Below are positions 1 through 8,200 of a DNA stretch of 32,743 nucleotides, piece after piece. This DNA comes from an uncultured bacterium (lineage in GTDB: Bacteria > Bipolaricaulota > Bipolaricaulia > RBG-16-55-9 > DRJF01). Location of the stretch: positions 1-32,743 of the forward strand of contig CAJXGD010000027.1 in assembly GCA_913053845.1 (NCBI GenBank), written 5' to 3'. The stretch's first letter is position 1. Each line of letters begins with the position of its first letter. The position numbers and the translations under genes are program-made. The notes under the pieces are model-generated. The model had not been told where the DNA came from, made no database searches, and saw nothing but the letters and a program-made list of their open reading frames with translations.

Positions 1-870
1 CTGCTCGGCTGCCATCTCTCCATCGCCGGCGGCTTCGATAAGACCATTGACCGCGCCGAGGCGCTGGAGATCAACGCGCTGCAGATATTCTCGCATAGCG
101 CGCGCAGTTGGCGCATCAACCCGCTCAAACCCGGCCAGGCCAAGCAGTTCATCGCCCGGCGCCGGGCTAGCTCGGTCAGGTATGTCGTCATTCATACCAG
201 CTACCTGATCAACCTGGCCTCGCCCAAGGAAACGCTCTTCGAGCGCTCGGTCCAGGCGTTGATTCAGGAGGTCGAGCGCGCCGGCCAACTGGGCATCGAA
301 GCGGTCAATACCCACGTGGGCGCCCACACCGGCTCCGGCCCGCAGGCCGGCCTGGCCCGCATCGTCGCCGCGTTGGACCGAGTGCTGGCCAGCCCGCAAG
401 CTCAGGCGGCTCCGGGCGTGAAAATCTTGCTGGAGAATGATGCCGGCACCGGCAGCTCCCTGGGAGCGAATTTCGAGGAGCTGGGCCATATCTTGCAGGG
501 AGTGCGCCAGGCGGAGCGCTTGGGGCTCTGCTGCGACAGTTGTCACGCCTTTGCCGCCGGCTATGATCTGCGCACCCCCCCAGGACTGGAAGCGATGTTG
601 GCCAAATGTGAGCGCCATGTCGGCCTGGAGAAGCTGCAACTGATTCACCTGAACGACTCCAAATATCCGCTGGGCTCCCATCGCGATCGCCATGAGCATA
701 TCGGGCGTGGCTATATCGGGTTGGACGGCTTTCGCCTGCTGGTCAATCACCCTCGTCTGCGCGCGCTGCCCTTCGTGCTGGAAACGCCCAAGGAGGCCGA
801 CGAAACTGACAAATTGGACTCCAAGGCCGATCCGATCAACCTGGCCGCGGTGCGGGCTTTGCGGGGATAG
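1..870 (+). CDS. nfo: Endonuclease IV (AP endonuclease), 5' end cut by window
   Basis: Zn-dependent apurinic/apyrimidinic endonuclease of base-excision repair. The frame is open from base 1 to a TAG at 868-870 (289 codons visible). The first residues (LLGCHLSIAGG) match the normal N-terminus of the family, so only a few residues are missing. The metal ligands of the E. coli enzyme can be followed in order: His in VIHTSYLINLA, His in NTHVGAH, Glu in LLENDAGTG, Asp and His in CCDSCHAFAAGYDL, His in LIHLNDSK, Asp/His in HRDRHEH, and Glu in FVLETPKE. A TTG-initiated reading at 259 would lose the first ligand region, so it is not the real start. The gene is intact apart from the window edge. The identification is very secure. 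Confidence 0.96.
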   Translation: MLGCHLSIAGGFDKTIDRAEALEINALQIFSHSARSWRINPLKPGQAKQFIARRRASSVRYVVIHTSYLINLASPKETLFERSVQALIQEVERAGQLGIEAVNTHVGAHTGSGPQAGLARIVAALDRVLASPQAQAAPGVKILLENDAGTGSSLGANFEELGHILQGVRQAERLGLCCDSCHAFAAGYDLRTPPGLEAMLAKCERHVGLEKLQLIHLNDSKYPLGSHRDRHEHIGRGYIGLDGFRLLVNHPRLRALPFVLETPKEADETDKLDSKADPINLAAVRALRG

Positions 871-888
871 CACCTGCCTGGCCCCCCT

Positions 889-1008
889 TTATGAGGCCAA
901 AGCGAATGTTAGGCTTTGGCATTTGTCTCGTTCCATTGCGGCGATCTCACTTGGTGTCTGGTAACCCAAACTGCTGTGGGGGCGTTGCTCATTATAATGC
1001 CTGCGGCA
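889..1008 (-). pseudogene. C-terminal remnant of an IS3-type (DDE) transposase
   Basis: On the minus strand, about 40 codons read RRHYNEQRPHSSLGYQTPSE and end at a TAA (889-891). The YNxxRPHSSLGYxTPxE block is the usual C-terminal tail of IS3-family OrfB (IS481 transposases look similar). Upstream codons do not look like transposase and run straight into the inverted repeat at 1025-1089, so the catalytic core is gone. It is a dead fragment and shows that an insertion sequence once sat between endonuclease IV and the prolyl oligopeptidase gene. The family is clear from the motif; the exact element cannot be named. Confidence 0.8.
896..920. other. Small stem-loop after nfo
   Basis: Arms GCCAAAG (896-902) and CTTTGGC (914-920) surround an 11-nt loop. 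It lies 25 bp after the nfo stop and could help end that transcript, but no T-run follows and it overlaps the transposase tail. Weak. Confidence 0.25.
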
Positions 1009-1024
1009 GACGGTGAACATCAGC

Positions 1025-1089
1025 AGAGTTGTCCAATACAAGATGAGCATGAAGGCCACCTCGATGCTCATCTTGTATTGGACAACTCT
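1025..1089. repeat. Perfect 26-bp inverted repeat with 13-bp loop
   Basis: The left arm at 1025-1050 is exactly complementary to the right arm at 1064-1089, with a 13-bp spacer at 1051-1063. Reading inward from both sides the arms contain TGTCCAATACAAGATGAGCA, a TG-starting sequence like many IS termini. It sits directly beside the IS3-like transposase tail and about 30 bp upstream of the -10 box of the next gene. It could be a miniature insertion element (two IS ends nearly fused), or a long hairpin that terminates or insulates transcription. No second copy was noticed in the window. Confidence 0.85.
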
Positions 1090-1114
1090 ATGACTCGCTC
1101 ACCTGATAAGATAA

Positions 1115-1123
1115 TGCTATAAT
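1115..1123 (+). promoter_or_regulatory. Extended -10 promoter for the prolyl oligopeptidase gene
   Basis: TGC followed by TATAAT (1118-1123) forms an extended -10 element about 47 bp before the ATG at 1171. No good -35 hexamer lies 16-18 bp upstream, which is tolerated by extended -10 promoters. The 26-bp inverted repeat ends 29 bp before the -10 box. Confidence 0.5.
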
Positions 1124-1170
1124 AATGCACTCATGCCGCCACCATCACCTCCCAAGGAGGAGCGCCACCT

Positions 1171-3222
1171 ATGCTTGATTACCCCCAAACCCCGCGCGAA
1201 GAGCTCGTGGAAACCCTCCACGGCATACCTGTGCCCGATCCCTATCGCTGGCTGGAGGAGACAGATTCTAGCCAAACTCAAAACTGGCTCGCTGCCCAGA
1301 ACCGGCTCACCGAAGAGTTCTTGAGTCGGATTCCTGTCCGGGAGAAGATTCGCCGCCGAGTCAGCGAGCTCTGGGACTACGAGAAGTACGGTGTGCCCTT
1401 CAGACGCAAGGATCGCTATTTCTTCACCCTGCAGCAGGGACTCCAGAACCAGAGCGCCCTCTACTGGACCGCAGGGCTGGCAGGTAAGCCGCAATTGCTG
1501 CTCGATCCCAATGGGCTCTCCGAGGACGGCACCGTGGCCCTGATGGGCTACTCCGCCAGCAACGACGGGAGCAAGTTGGCCTACGGTCTCTCCTCCGCCG
1601 GTTCGGATTGGCAGGAGTGGCGGGTGCGCCAGGTGGAAAGCGGCGCCGATCTGGACGACCGCTTAGACTGGATCAAATACACCAACGTGTGCTGGACCAC
1701 CGACGATCAGGGCTTTTTCTACAGCCGCTACGACCAGCCCCAGGAGGGCGCCGAGTACAAAGCGGCCCAGTTCTATCATAAGCTCTACTATCATCGCCTG
1801 GGCACCCCTCAGGACGATGACCGGCTGATCTATCAACGACCCGACCAGAAAGAATGGCGCTTTTTCGCCGAAGTCAGCGAGGACGGTCGCTACCTGATCC
1901 TCTCCGTCCACCGCGGCACCCAGCAGGAGAACGGGGTTTTTTACCGGGACCTGCAGGTACAAGATGCCCCAATGGTCGAGCTGCTCTCCCGGTTCGACGC
2001 ACACTATACGTTTATCGGCAACGACGGCCCTCGCTGCTATTTCGCGACCGACCTGGAGGCGCCTCGCTCGCGCGTCATAGCCATTGATCTCGAAGATCCC
2101 GACCGCTCGCACTGGCAGGAGATCATCCCCGAAGCCGCCGACACCCTCCAAGAGGTGCACCTGAGCGGGGATAGCTTCATCGTCTCCTACCTGCATGATG
2201 CCCGCTCCCAGGTGAAGATCTATCATATCTCCGGGCGAGAGACAGGCGCGATCGAGCTGCCCACTCCGGGAACGGCCTCCGGATTCAGCGGCCGCCTGGC
2301 TGACAAGGAGACCTTCTTTCACTTTACCAGCTTTACCATGCCCGGCACCATTTTTCGCCATGAGCTTGAGGCGGGGCAGAGCACCGTCTTTCGCCAGCCT
2401 CGGCTTACTTTCGACCCCGACGAATACGTGATCGAGCAGGTGTTCTACTCCAGCAAGGACGGCACGCAGGTGCCCATGTCCCTCGGCTATAAGCGGGGGC
2501 TGAGCCGCAACGGGCAGAACCCCACCTATCTCTATGGCTACGGCGGATTCGCCATCTCGCTGACGCCGCAGTTCTCAGTGGCGCAGCTCGCCTGGATGGA
2601 GATGGGCGGCCTCTGCGCCTGGACCAACCTGCGCGGCGGAGGGGAGTATGGCCGGCCCTGGCACGAGGCGGGGACGAAGCTGCACAAGCAAAACGTCTTC
2701 GATGACTTCATCGCCGCGGCGGAGTGGTTGAGCGAGCAGCGATACACCTGCCGGGAGAAACTGGCCATCGGCGGGCGCAGCAACGGCGGTCTGCTGGTGG
2801 GCGCTTGCCTGACCCAGCGACCGGAGCTCTACCGGGCCTGCCTGCCAGCGGTGGGCGTGCTGGACATGCTGCGCTTTCACAAGTTCACCGTGGGCTGGGG
2901 CTGGGTCTCCGACTATGGCTCTCCGGAGGACCCGGAGGAGTTCAAAGCACTCTTGGCTTATTCTCCCTACCACAACGTGCGAGCCGGCACCTCTTATCCG
3001 GCGACCCTGGTCTGCACCGGCGACCATGATGATCGGGTCTTCCCGGCGCACAGCTTCAAGTTCGCCGCCGCGCTGCAGGCGGCCCAGGAGGGAGAGGCGC
3101 CCATCTTGATTCGCATCGAGACGCGGGCCGGTCACGGCTTGGGCAAGCCCAGCGAGAAGCTCATCGCCGAGATCAGCGATCAGTGGGCTTTCCTGGTCTG
3201 GGCGCTGGAGATGAAGGTTTGA
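1171..3222 (+). CDS. Prolyl oligopeptidase (S9A serine peptidase)
   Basis: Cleaves short peptides after proline; normally cytosolic, and no signal peptide is visible. The protein is 683 residues, the usual family length. The N-terminal part carries the family opening (VPDPYRWLEE) and a propeller of about 350 residues. The C-terminal alpha/beta hydrolase holds the triad: Ser537 in GGRSNGGLL, Asp in the DHDDRV motif at 618-623, and His655 in AGHGLGK. The ATG is preceded by a strong AAGGAGG Shine-Dalgarno sequence about 10 nt away. The gene is monocistronic by position, following an IS remnant and converging on rarA. Family assignment is secure; the substrate is inferred from the family. Confidence 0.95.
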   Translation: MLDYPQTPREELVETLHGIPVPDPYRWLEETDSSQTQNWLAAQNRLTEEFLSRIPVREKIRRRVSELWDYEKYGVPFRRKDRYFFTLQQGLQNQSALYWTAGLAGKPQLLLDPNGLSEDGTVALMGYSASNDGSKLAYGLSSAGSDWQEWRVRQVESGADLDDRLDWIKYTNVCWTTDDQGFFYSRYDQPQEGAEYKAAQFYHKLYYHRLGTPQDDDRLIYQRPDQKEWRFFAEVSEDGRYLILSVHRGTQQENGVFYRDLQVQDAPMVELLSRFDAHYTFIGNDGPRCYFATDLEAPRSRVIAIDLEDPDRSHWQEIIPEAADTLQEVHLSGDSFIVSYLHDARSQVKIYHISGRETGAIELPTPGTASGFSGRLADKETFFHFTSFTMPGTIFRHELEAGQSTVFRQPRLTFDPDEYVIEQVFYSSKDGTQVPMSLGYKRGLSRNGQNPTYLYGYGGFAISLTPQFSVAQLAWMEMGGLCAWTNLRGGGEYGRPWHEAGTKLHKQNVFDDFIAAAEWLSEQRYTCREKLAIGGRSNGGLLVGACLTQRPELYRACLPAVGVLDMLRFHKFTVGWGWVSDYGSPEDPEEFKALLAYSPYHNVRAGTSYPATLVCTGDHDDRVFPAHSFKFAAALQAAQEGEAPILIRIETRAGHGLGKPSEKLIAEISDQWAFLVWALEMKV

Positions 3223-3281
3223 TTATAGGGGAAACACGCACTACGGTGAGGTACAAAACCCCTGCGAGGTTCCAAGCCCTG

Positions 3282-3336
3282 AACCCTCGTGAGAGGGTTT
3301 CCCTGACGTCAGGTAGCCGGGAAATTCATTTCCCGG
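3282..3336. terminator. Cluster of three palindromes between convergent genes
   Basis: Three adjacent dyads occur in 55 bp. AACCCTC/GAGGGTT (3282-3288 with 3293-3299) has a 4-nt loop. CCTGACGTCAGG (3302-3313) is a perfect palindrome. CCGGGAAA/TTTCCCGG (3317-3324 with 3329-3336) has a 4-nt loop. The third overlaps the rarA stop codon. The place between two convergent genes suggests a bidirectional terminator, but no T-tract follows on either strand. A REP-like repeat is the alternative. Confidence 0.5.
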
Positions 3337-4657
3337 TGGGGGCTTGCTCATCTGTTGGTTTTGCCAGTAGCTTTCTCCAGCGCTCCAGACGCTTCTGGAT
3401 CTCAGCCTCGAAGCCCCGCCCGCTGGGGCGATAGTAGCGCTGACCTCGGAGATTTTCCGGCAGACATTCCAGCTCGGTCACCCCGCGCGCATCGTCATGG
3501 GCATAGCGATAGCCCCGCCCGTAGCCCAGCTCTTTCATCAAGCGGGTCGGCGCGTTGCGCAGCGGCAGCGGGACCGGTTGGTTGCGCGTCTTATCCACGT
3601 CTGACTGCGCTGCTCTGAAGGCCGTATAGACCGAGTTGCTCTTGGGCACGGTCGCCAGATAAATGGTGATCTGGGCCAGGGCCAACTCGCCCTCCGGTGA
3701 GCCCAGGAATGCGTAAGCCTCTTTGGCGGCAATCGCCAGAGGCAGCGCCTGGGGGTCGGCCAAGCCGATGTCCTCCACGGCCATGCGGATCAGTCGCCGG
3801 GCCAGATAGAGCGGGTCCTCACCGGAGGCCAACATCCGGGCCAGCCAGTAGAGCGCCGCGTCGGGGTCGGAGTTGCGCACGCTCTTGTGCAGCGCGGAGA
3901 TGAGATTGTAATGCTCCTCGCCCGACTTGTCATATTGGGGCGCCTTGCGCTGAAAGGCCTCTTGTACGGTATCCAGGGTGACGTGTGCGCCGGAAGCCAA
4001 ATCGGCGGCCAGCTCCAGCAGGTTGAGGGCTCGCCTGGCGTCGCCGTCGCAGCTCTCGGCGATGAAGGCCTGAGCCTCCGGGCTGAGCTGCAGGGAGTTT
4101 GCGCCCAGGCCGCGTTGGGGCTCGGCCAGAGCGCGGTGCAGGATGAGCTTGATCTCAGCGGGGCTCAGCGGTCTGAGGGTGAAGACCTGCGAGCGGGAGA
4201 GCAGCGGGTTGATGACCTCAAACGACGGATTCTCGGTCGTCGCGCCGATCAGGATCACGCTGCCTTCTTCCACATAGGGCAGAAAAGCCGCCTGTTGGGC
4301 TTTATTGAAGCGATGCAGCTCATCTACGAAGATCAGGTCACGCCGCCGGTAGGCTTTGAATTTACGGCGCGAGCGTTCCATCGCCTGCTGCACCGCCTTG
4401 ATGCCGGAGCGGGTGGCGGAGAAGTGGACAAACTCGGCGCTACAAGCCCGGGCGATGATCATGCCCAGGGTGGTCTTGCCGGTGCCGGGCGGTCCCCAGA
4501 GGATCAGCGAGCGCAGCTGCCCCGATTCGATCATGCGCTGCAGGACCTTGCCGGGCCCCAGCAGATGTTGCTGGCCCACGAACTCTTCCAGGCTGCGCGG
4601 TCTCATGCGCTCAGCCAGGGGGGCCTGTTCTTGGCCTGAAACGAAGAGTCCTTCCAT
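3326..4657 (-). CDS. rarA: Replication-associated recombination protein A (RarA/MgsA), AAA+ ATPase
   Basis: AAA+ ATPase of the clamp-loader clade that acts at stalled replication forks. Visible are Walker A (GPPGTGKTT), Walker B (IFVDELHRF), sensor-1 region (GATTENPSFEV), the arginine-finger segment (LLSRSQVFTL) and the C-terminal MgsA domain (ASGEDPLYLARRL, GRGYRYAHDD). I start it at the ATG at 4657, giving 443 residues beginning MEGLFVSGQEQAPLAERMRP. A TTG 26 codons upstream would run through the promoter. No Shine-Dalgarno precedes the ATG, and the -10 box ends only 7 nt upstream, so the mRNA is probably leaderless. Convergent with the prolyl oligopeptidase gene. Confidence 0.93.
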   Translation of the reverse strand: MEGLFVSGQEQAPLAERMRPRSLEEFVGQQHLLGPGKVLQRMIESGQLRSLILWGPPGTGKTTLGMIIARACSAEFVHFSATRSGIKAVQQAMERSRRKFKAYRRRDLIFVDELHRFNKAQQAAFLPYVEEGSVILIGATTENPSFEVINPLLSRSQVFTLRPLSPAEIKLILHRALAEPQRGLGANSLQLSPEAQAFIAESCDGDARRALNLLELAADLASGAHVTLDTVQEAFQRKAPQYDKSGEEHYNLISALHKSVRNSDPDAALYWLARMLASGEDPLYLARRLIRMAVEDIGLADPQALPLAIAAKEAYAFLGSPEGELALAQITIYLATVPKSNSVYTAFRAAQSDVDKTRNQPVPLPLRNAPTRLMKELGYGRGYRYAHDDARGVTELECLPENLRGQRYYRPSGRGFEAEIQKRLERWRKLLAKPTDEQAPTGK

Positions 4658-4664
4658 ATTTTTA

Positions 4665-4693
4665 ATTGTAGGGAGGGTATTCGCTGTGGTCAA
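4665..4693 (-). promoter_or_regulatory. sigma70 promoter of rarA, leaderless type
   Basis: On the minus strand TTGACC (4688-4693), a 17-bp spacer and TACAAT (4665-4670) are followed 7 nt later by the rarA ATG. The expected transcription start therefore falls on or next to the start codon. It lies back-to-back with the plus-strand promoter at 4699-4728. Confidence 0.75.
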
Positions 4694-4698
4694 ATCCC

Positions 4699-4728
4699 TT
4701 GGAACCGATCGGGCACCTACTGTAGAAT
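4699..4728 (+). promoter_or_regulatory. Divergent sigma70-like promoter for the DUF2283 gene
   Basis: TTGGAA (4699-4704), an 18-bp spacer and TAGAAT (4723-4728). It would give a leader of about 50 nt before the ATG at 4786. Its -35 box is only 5 bp from the rarA -35 box, so the two promoters are tightly divergent. Confidence 0.5.
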
Positions 4729-4785
4729 CAAGCAAGCTCTCCGATTACAGTGCCGGCTGATTGATCGTAGATTAAGGAGGTCACG

Positions 4786-4989
4786 ATGAAACTGAAGGTA
4801 GATCATAAGAACGATGCTTTATATCTTCGGCTCGATGAATCGGCTATTATTGAGTCCGAAGAGATTAGGCCAGGCGTGATTCTCGACTACGACGCCGAGG
4901 ACAATGTGATTGGGATCGAGATATTGGGCTTGAGCAAGCGTGTGCCGCTGAAAATGCTGAAGAACTTGCAATTCGAGACGGAGATCTGA
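4786..4989 (+). CDS. DUF2283 family small protein
   Basis: A 67-residue protein with the DUF2283 pattern: YLRLDESAIIESEEIRPGV, then ILDYDAEDNVIGIEIL and a short hydrophobic tail. Its biochemical role is unknown. Some family members sit next to DUF4258 proteins and have been suspected as toxin-antitoxin partners, but no DUF4258 neighbour is present here. The start is well fixed by AAGGAGG about 6 nt before the ATG. It precedes the glutaredoxin-like gene, which has its own promoter in the 46-bp gap. Confidence 0.85.
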   Translation: MKLKVDHKNDALYLRLDESAIIESEEIRPGVILDYDAEDNVIGIEILGLSKRVPLKMLKNLQFETEI

Positions 4990-4996
4990 CGATCAA

Positions 4997-5026
4997 TTGC
5001 CCCTCATCATGCGTGGCGATTATAAT
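4997..5026 (+). promoter_or_regulatory. Consensus-like promoter with near-leaderless start
   Basis: TTGCCC (4997-5002), an 18-bp spacer and a perfect TATAAT (5021-5026) lie just after the DUF2283 stop. The ATG at 5036 is 9 nt past the -10 box, so the predicted leader is only 0-4 nt. No Shine-Dalgarno is present. A frame-based start at the TTG of 4997 would actually be the -35 box. Confidence 0.65.
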
Positions 5027-5035
5027 CATCCCATC

Positions 5036-5293
5036 ATGGTGATCGTCACCCTATATACTAAAGCCGACTGCCCACTCTGTCGGCGCGCCGAACGGGTCAT
5101 CCTCAGCCTGCAAGAGGAGTTGGGCTTCCGCTTCGAGCGGCAAGATATAACCCAAGACGTCATGCTCTATGAACGGTATCGCTTCGATATCCCGGTGATC
5201 GCCATAGATGGACAGGAGCGGTTTCGCCATCGAGTCGGCCAAGCCGAGCTGCGCGCTGCCCTGGGGTCCACCAGCCGGCCGCAGCGGCCATGA
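5036..5293 (+). CDS. Glutaredoxin-like (DUF836) thiol-disulfide protein
   Basis: An 85-residue thioredoxin-fold protein beginning MVIVTLYTKADCPLCRRA. The CPLC active site, the short length and the IPVIAIDGQERF cis-Pro segment fit the glutaredoxin-like DUF836 group. No signal peptide is visible, so it is probably cytoplasmic. Its stop overlaps the ATG of the LptF/G-LptD fusion (ATGA at 5290-5293), so the two are translationally coupled. The partner has a disulfide-type cysteine pattern, which makes a redox link tempting, but a cytoplasmic location argues against a direct role in making that disulfide. The start at 5036 is chosen because upstream sequence is promoter. Confidence 0.8.
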   Translation: MVIVTLYTKADCPLCRRAERVILSLQEELGFRFERQDITQDVMLYERYRFDIPVIAIDGQERFRHRVGQAELRAALGSTSRPQRP

Positions 5294-8200
5294 AGATCGT
5301 AGACCGCTACCTGCTGCGTGAGCTGGCCTTCCCCTTCATCATCACCGTTGCCGGCTTCATGGTCATCGTGCAGCTCAATCTCATCTTGCAGCTCTCCGGT
5401 CTTCTCATTGACAAAGGCGTCTCGCTCGGCGTGTTAGCCCGGCTGCTCTTCTATCGGCTCCCCGATCTCTTGGTGTTTTCTCTGCCGGTAGCGACGCTCT
5501 TCGCCATCTTCCTGGCCCTGGGCCGCCTGGGCCACGATCGGGAGCTGGTCGCCCTACAAGCGGGCGGATTCTCGCTCAAACGCCTGATCGTCCCCCTGCT
5601 GATCGCCGGCCTGCTGGTGAGCGGCCTGACCCTCCTGCTAGAGGACAGCCTGGCCCCCTGGGGCACTCACCAGTATTGGAACTTGATGCGCCGGCTCTAC
5701 TTGCAGCGCTCGGTGCTGCTCATTCAAGACAACACTTTCTTCAAGGGACCGGAGCAACGCTTCTTCTATGTGCGCCACTATGACGCCCAGCGGAAGCTGC
5801 TGGAAGGGGTGCTGATCTACGATCTGAGCGGCACATTGGCCGCTCCGGAGCTGGGCCGCGCCTATCCCCAGGTGATCTCGGCCAAAGAGGCCAGTTGGAA
5901 TGGCCAGATCTGGCTCCTGCGCCAGGGGACGATCTACGCCTTCGACGCCGCCGGGAAGCTGGTCTTTCACGATAGCTTCCAGAGCATGAAGATAAATGTG
6001 GGCAACGATCTACGCGGCCTTTTTCTCGAACAGCGCACCCCCCAAGAGATGAGCTTGAGCGAGCTCAGCGCCCGCATCGCCGCCCTGCGCCGCAACAGCC
6101 TGGCGGCCCAAAGCCTCGTCGTCACCTACCAGAGCAAGCTCGCCATTCCCCTGGCCGCCTTCGTCTTCGCCCTGTTCGGCGCGCCGCTCAGTCTGCTCTT
6201 CGGGCCGCGCGGACGGGCGCTGGGCATCGTGCTCAGCTTCCTGCTGGTCAATCTCTACGCCGGACTGCTCGTCTGGGTGGAACTGCTGGGCAAGCGCCAA
6301 GTGCTCCCGCCGGCGCTGGCCCCTTGGCTGCCCAACTTGGTCTTCACCCTAGTGGGTCTTTATCTGTTCATGCTGGTGGGCCGGGTGAGCCGCAGCGATC
6401 TGCGCCAAAGACTGAAGCGCTGGTTGCCCAGCCTATTATTACTAATACTGTCGTTTGCCAGCGCCTGGCCGGCTCAGGCCGCTCCCCAGACGCCCTCAGA
6501 GCGGCTGCCTCTGCGGCTAACTGCCGCTAAGCTGATCGTGCAAAGCGGCGCCCAGCGTATTCAAGCCGAGGGCCAGGTCCGGGCTCATTACGGCGTGAAC
6601 CAGCTCAGAGCTCAGTGGCTGCAGCTTGAAGAGCAGCCCGATGGCAGTTGGCAGTTGCGGGCTCGAGGCGGCGTAGAGTTCTCCAACGGCCAGCTGAGCG
6701 CTGCGGCCGAGCAGCTCAGCGCTCGCTTGCGCTTCGACGCCAACGGCCGACCAATAGCGCAAGATATCGCACTCAGCCAGTCGGCCTCTTTGCGTTATGC
6801 CGTCTATGCCAAGGTGGGGGCGAGGCATGGCTCACCCCTACAGGCTTCACCTCTGCTGAGCGCTCGAACTCTGACATTGACTAGCCGACCTGGTTCGGCG
6901 GGCTGGCTGATCCAGGCACTGGGCCGGGTGCGCTTCGAGCAGCCCTCGCAAAAACTGATCGCCCGCGCCCAGACGCTCAGCCTGCGCTTCCAGACCGAGC
7001 CGGGAGGAGCGCTCCGTGCCCAGAGCGCTCGATTGCAACGGTTCAGCGGTGCTAGCGACTTCGTCAATTCGCAGCATAAGATCTATCGCCTGCGTTATCA
7101 GGGCCAAGAGGCGCGGCTGCGCTTCGACGCGCAAAACCACATCAAGCAAATAGATATCACTCAGGGCGAATTTACCACCTGCGGCTGCCAAGCGGCCATC
7201 CCCCAAGCTTCATACTCGCTGGGCGCCAAGAGCGTATCGCTCTATCCCGATCAACTGTTGGTCGCTTCCGGGGTGACCCTGCGGGCGCTGGGCCAGCCCA
7301 TCTTTTGGATGCCCTTCTATTTGGCCCCCTTGGGCAAACTCCAGCGAAATCCGCTCATTCCCCAGATCGGCAGCTCGGTGGCCCGCGGCTGGTTCGTCCG
7401 CTGGCGCCTGCCCTTCTTCGCCGCTGCCGACAACTACGGGGCGCTGCTGCTCGACTATTACAGCCGTTATGGCGAAGTGGGCAGCGGCCTGGACCTGAAC
7501 TATAGCTTGAGCGTCGGAAGGGGTCGGCTCTACTGGTATCGCCTGGTCGGCCGAGGCGAAGCCTTCTCGCTCGACTGGTCCCATCACTGGGCGGGCCAGA
7601 TCGCCAAATTCCCCTTGCAACTCGACCTGGCCGCCGCGCTGCGCGCCGGGGCCTTGGCGCAGGTGAAACGGCCCACCAAGCTGCTCTCTCAGGCGGCGCT
7701 CTCTGGAGAGCTGGCCGGCGTAACCTGGCGCGCAGCCTGGGTGCGTGATCAGTATCTGCTCGGTCCCCAGACCAATTCCAAGCAGGCCAAGCAAGTCCCC
7801 TATCGCAGCTTGGAGCGCTTGCCCGAACTGACATTAGGCCGCTCCGGAAAGTTGGCCCAAGGCCTCTGGAGCTATCGCCTCTCGGCCGCTTGGGGGCGCT
7901 ATCGCGAGCAGGCACTGGACGGTAGCTCGCGGGTCAGCAGCAGGTTTGACGGGGCGCTCAGGGTTACCCTGGCAGATTTGGCGTTATTCTCATCTGCGCT
8001 GCATCTGAAGCTGGACGCCGGCTATCGTCTGACCTTCTATGGGCTGAGCGAGCGGCGCGAGGCTTGGGAGGCGCTGCCCACGCTGAGCTTGGCCCCCTTC
8101 TCCGGCTTCAAGGCCTCTTTAGCCTACAGCTTCCGGCGGGTGCAAGGCAAAACCCCCTTCAGCTTCGACCGGCTGACGCTGGCCAATCTGCTGCGAGGGC

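Noticed and set aside
1663..2361. 232-codon minus-strand frame inside the prolyl oligopeptidase gene
   Set aside because: Antisense shadow of a conserved gene; composition follows the complement of the real codons.
3887..4639. 250-codon plus-strand frame antisense to rarA
   Set aside because: RarA motifs on the minus strand are complete; the antisense frame has no start signal or family match.
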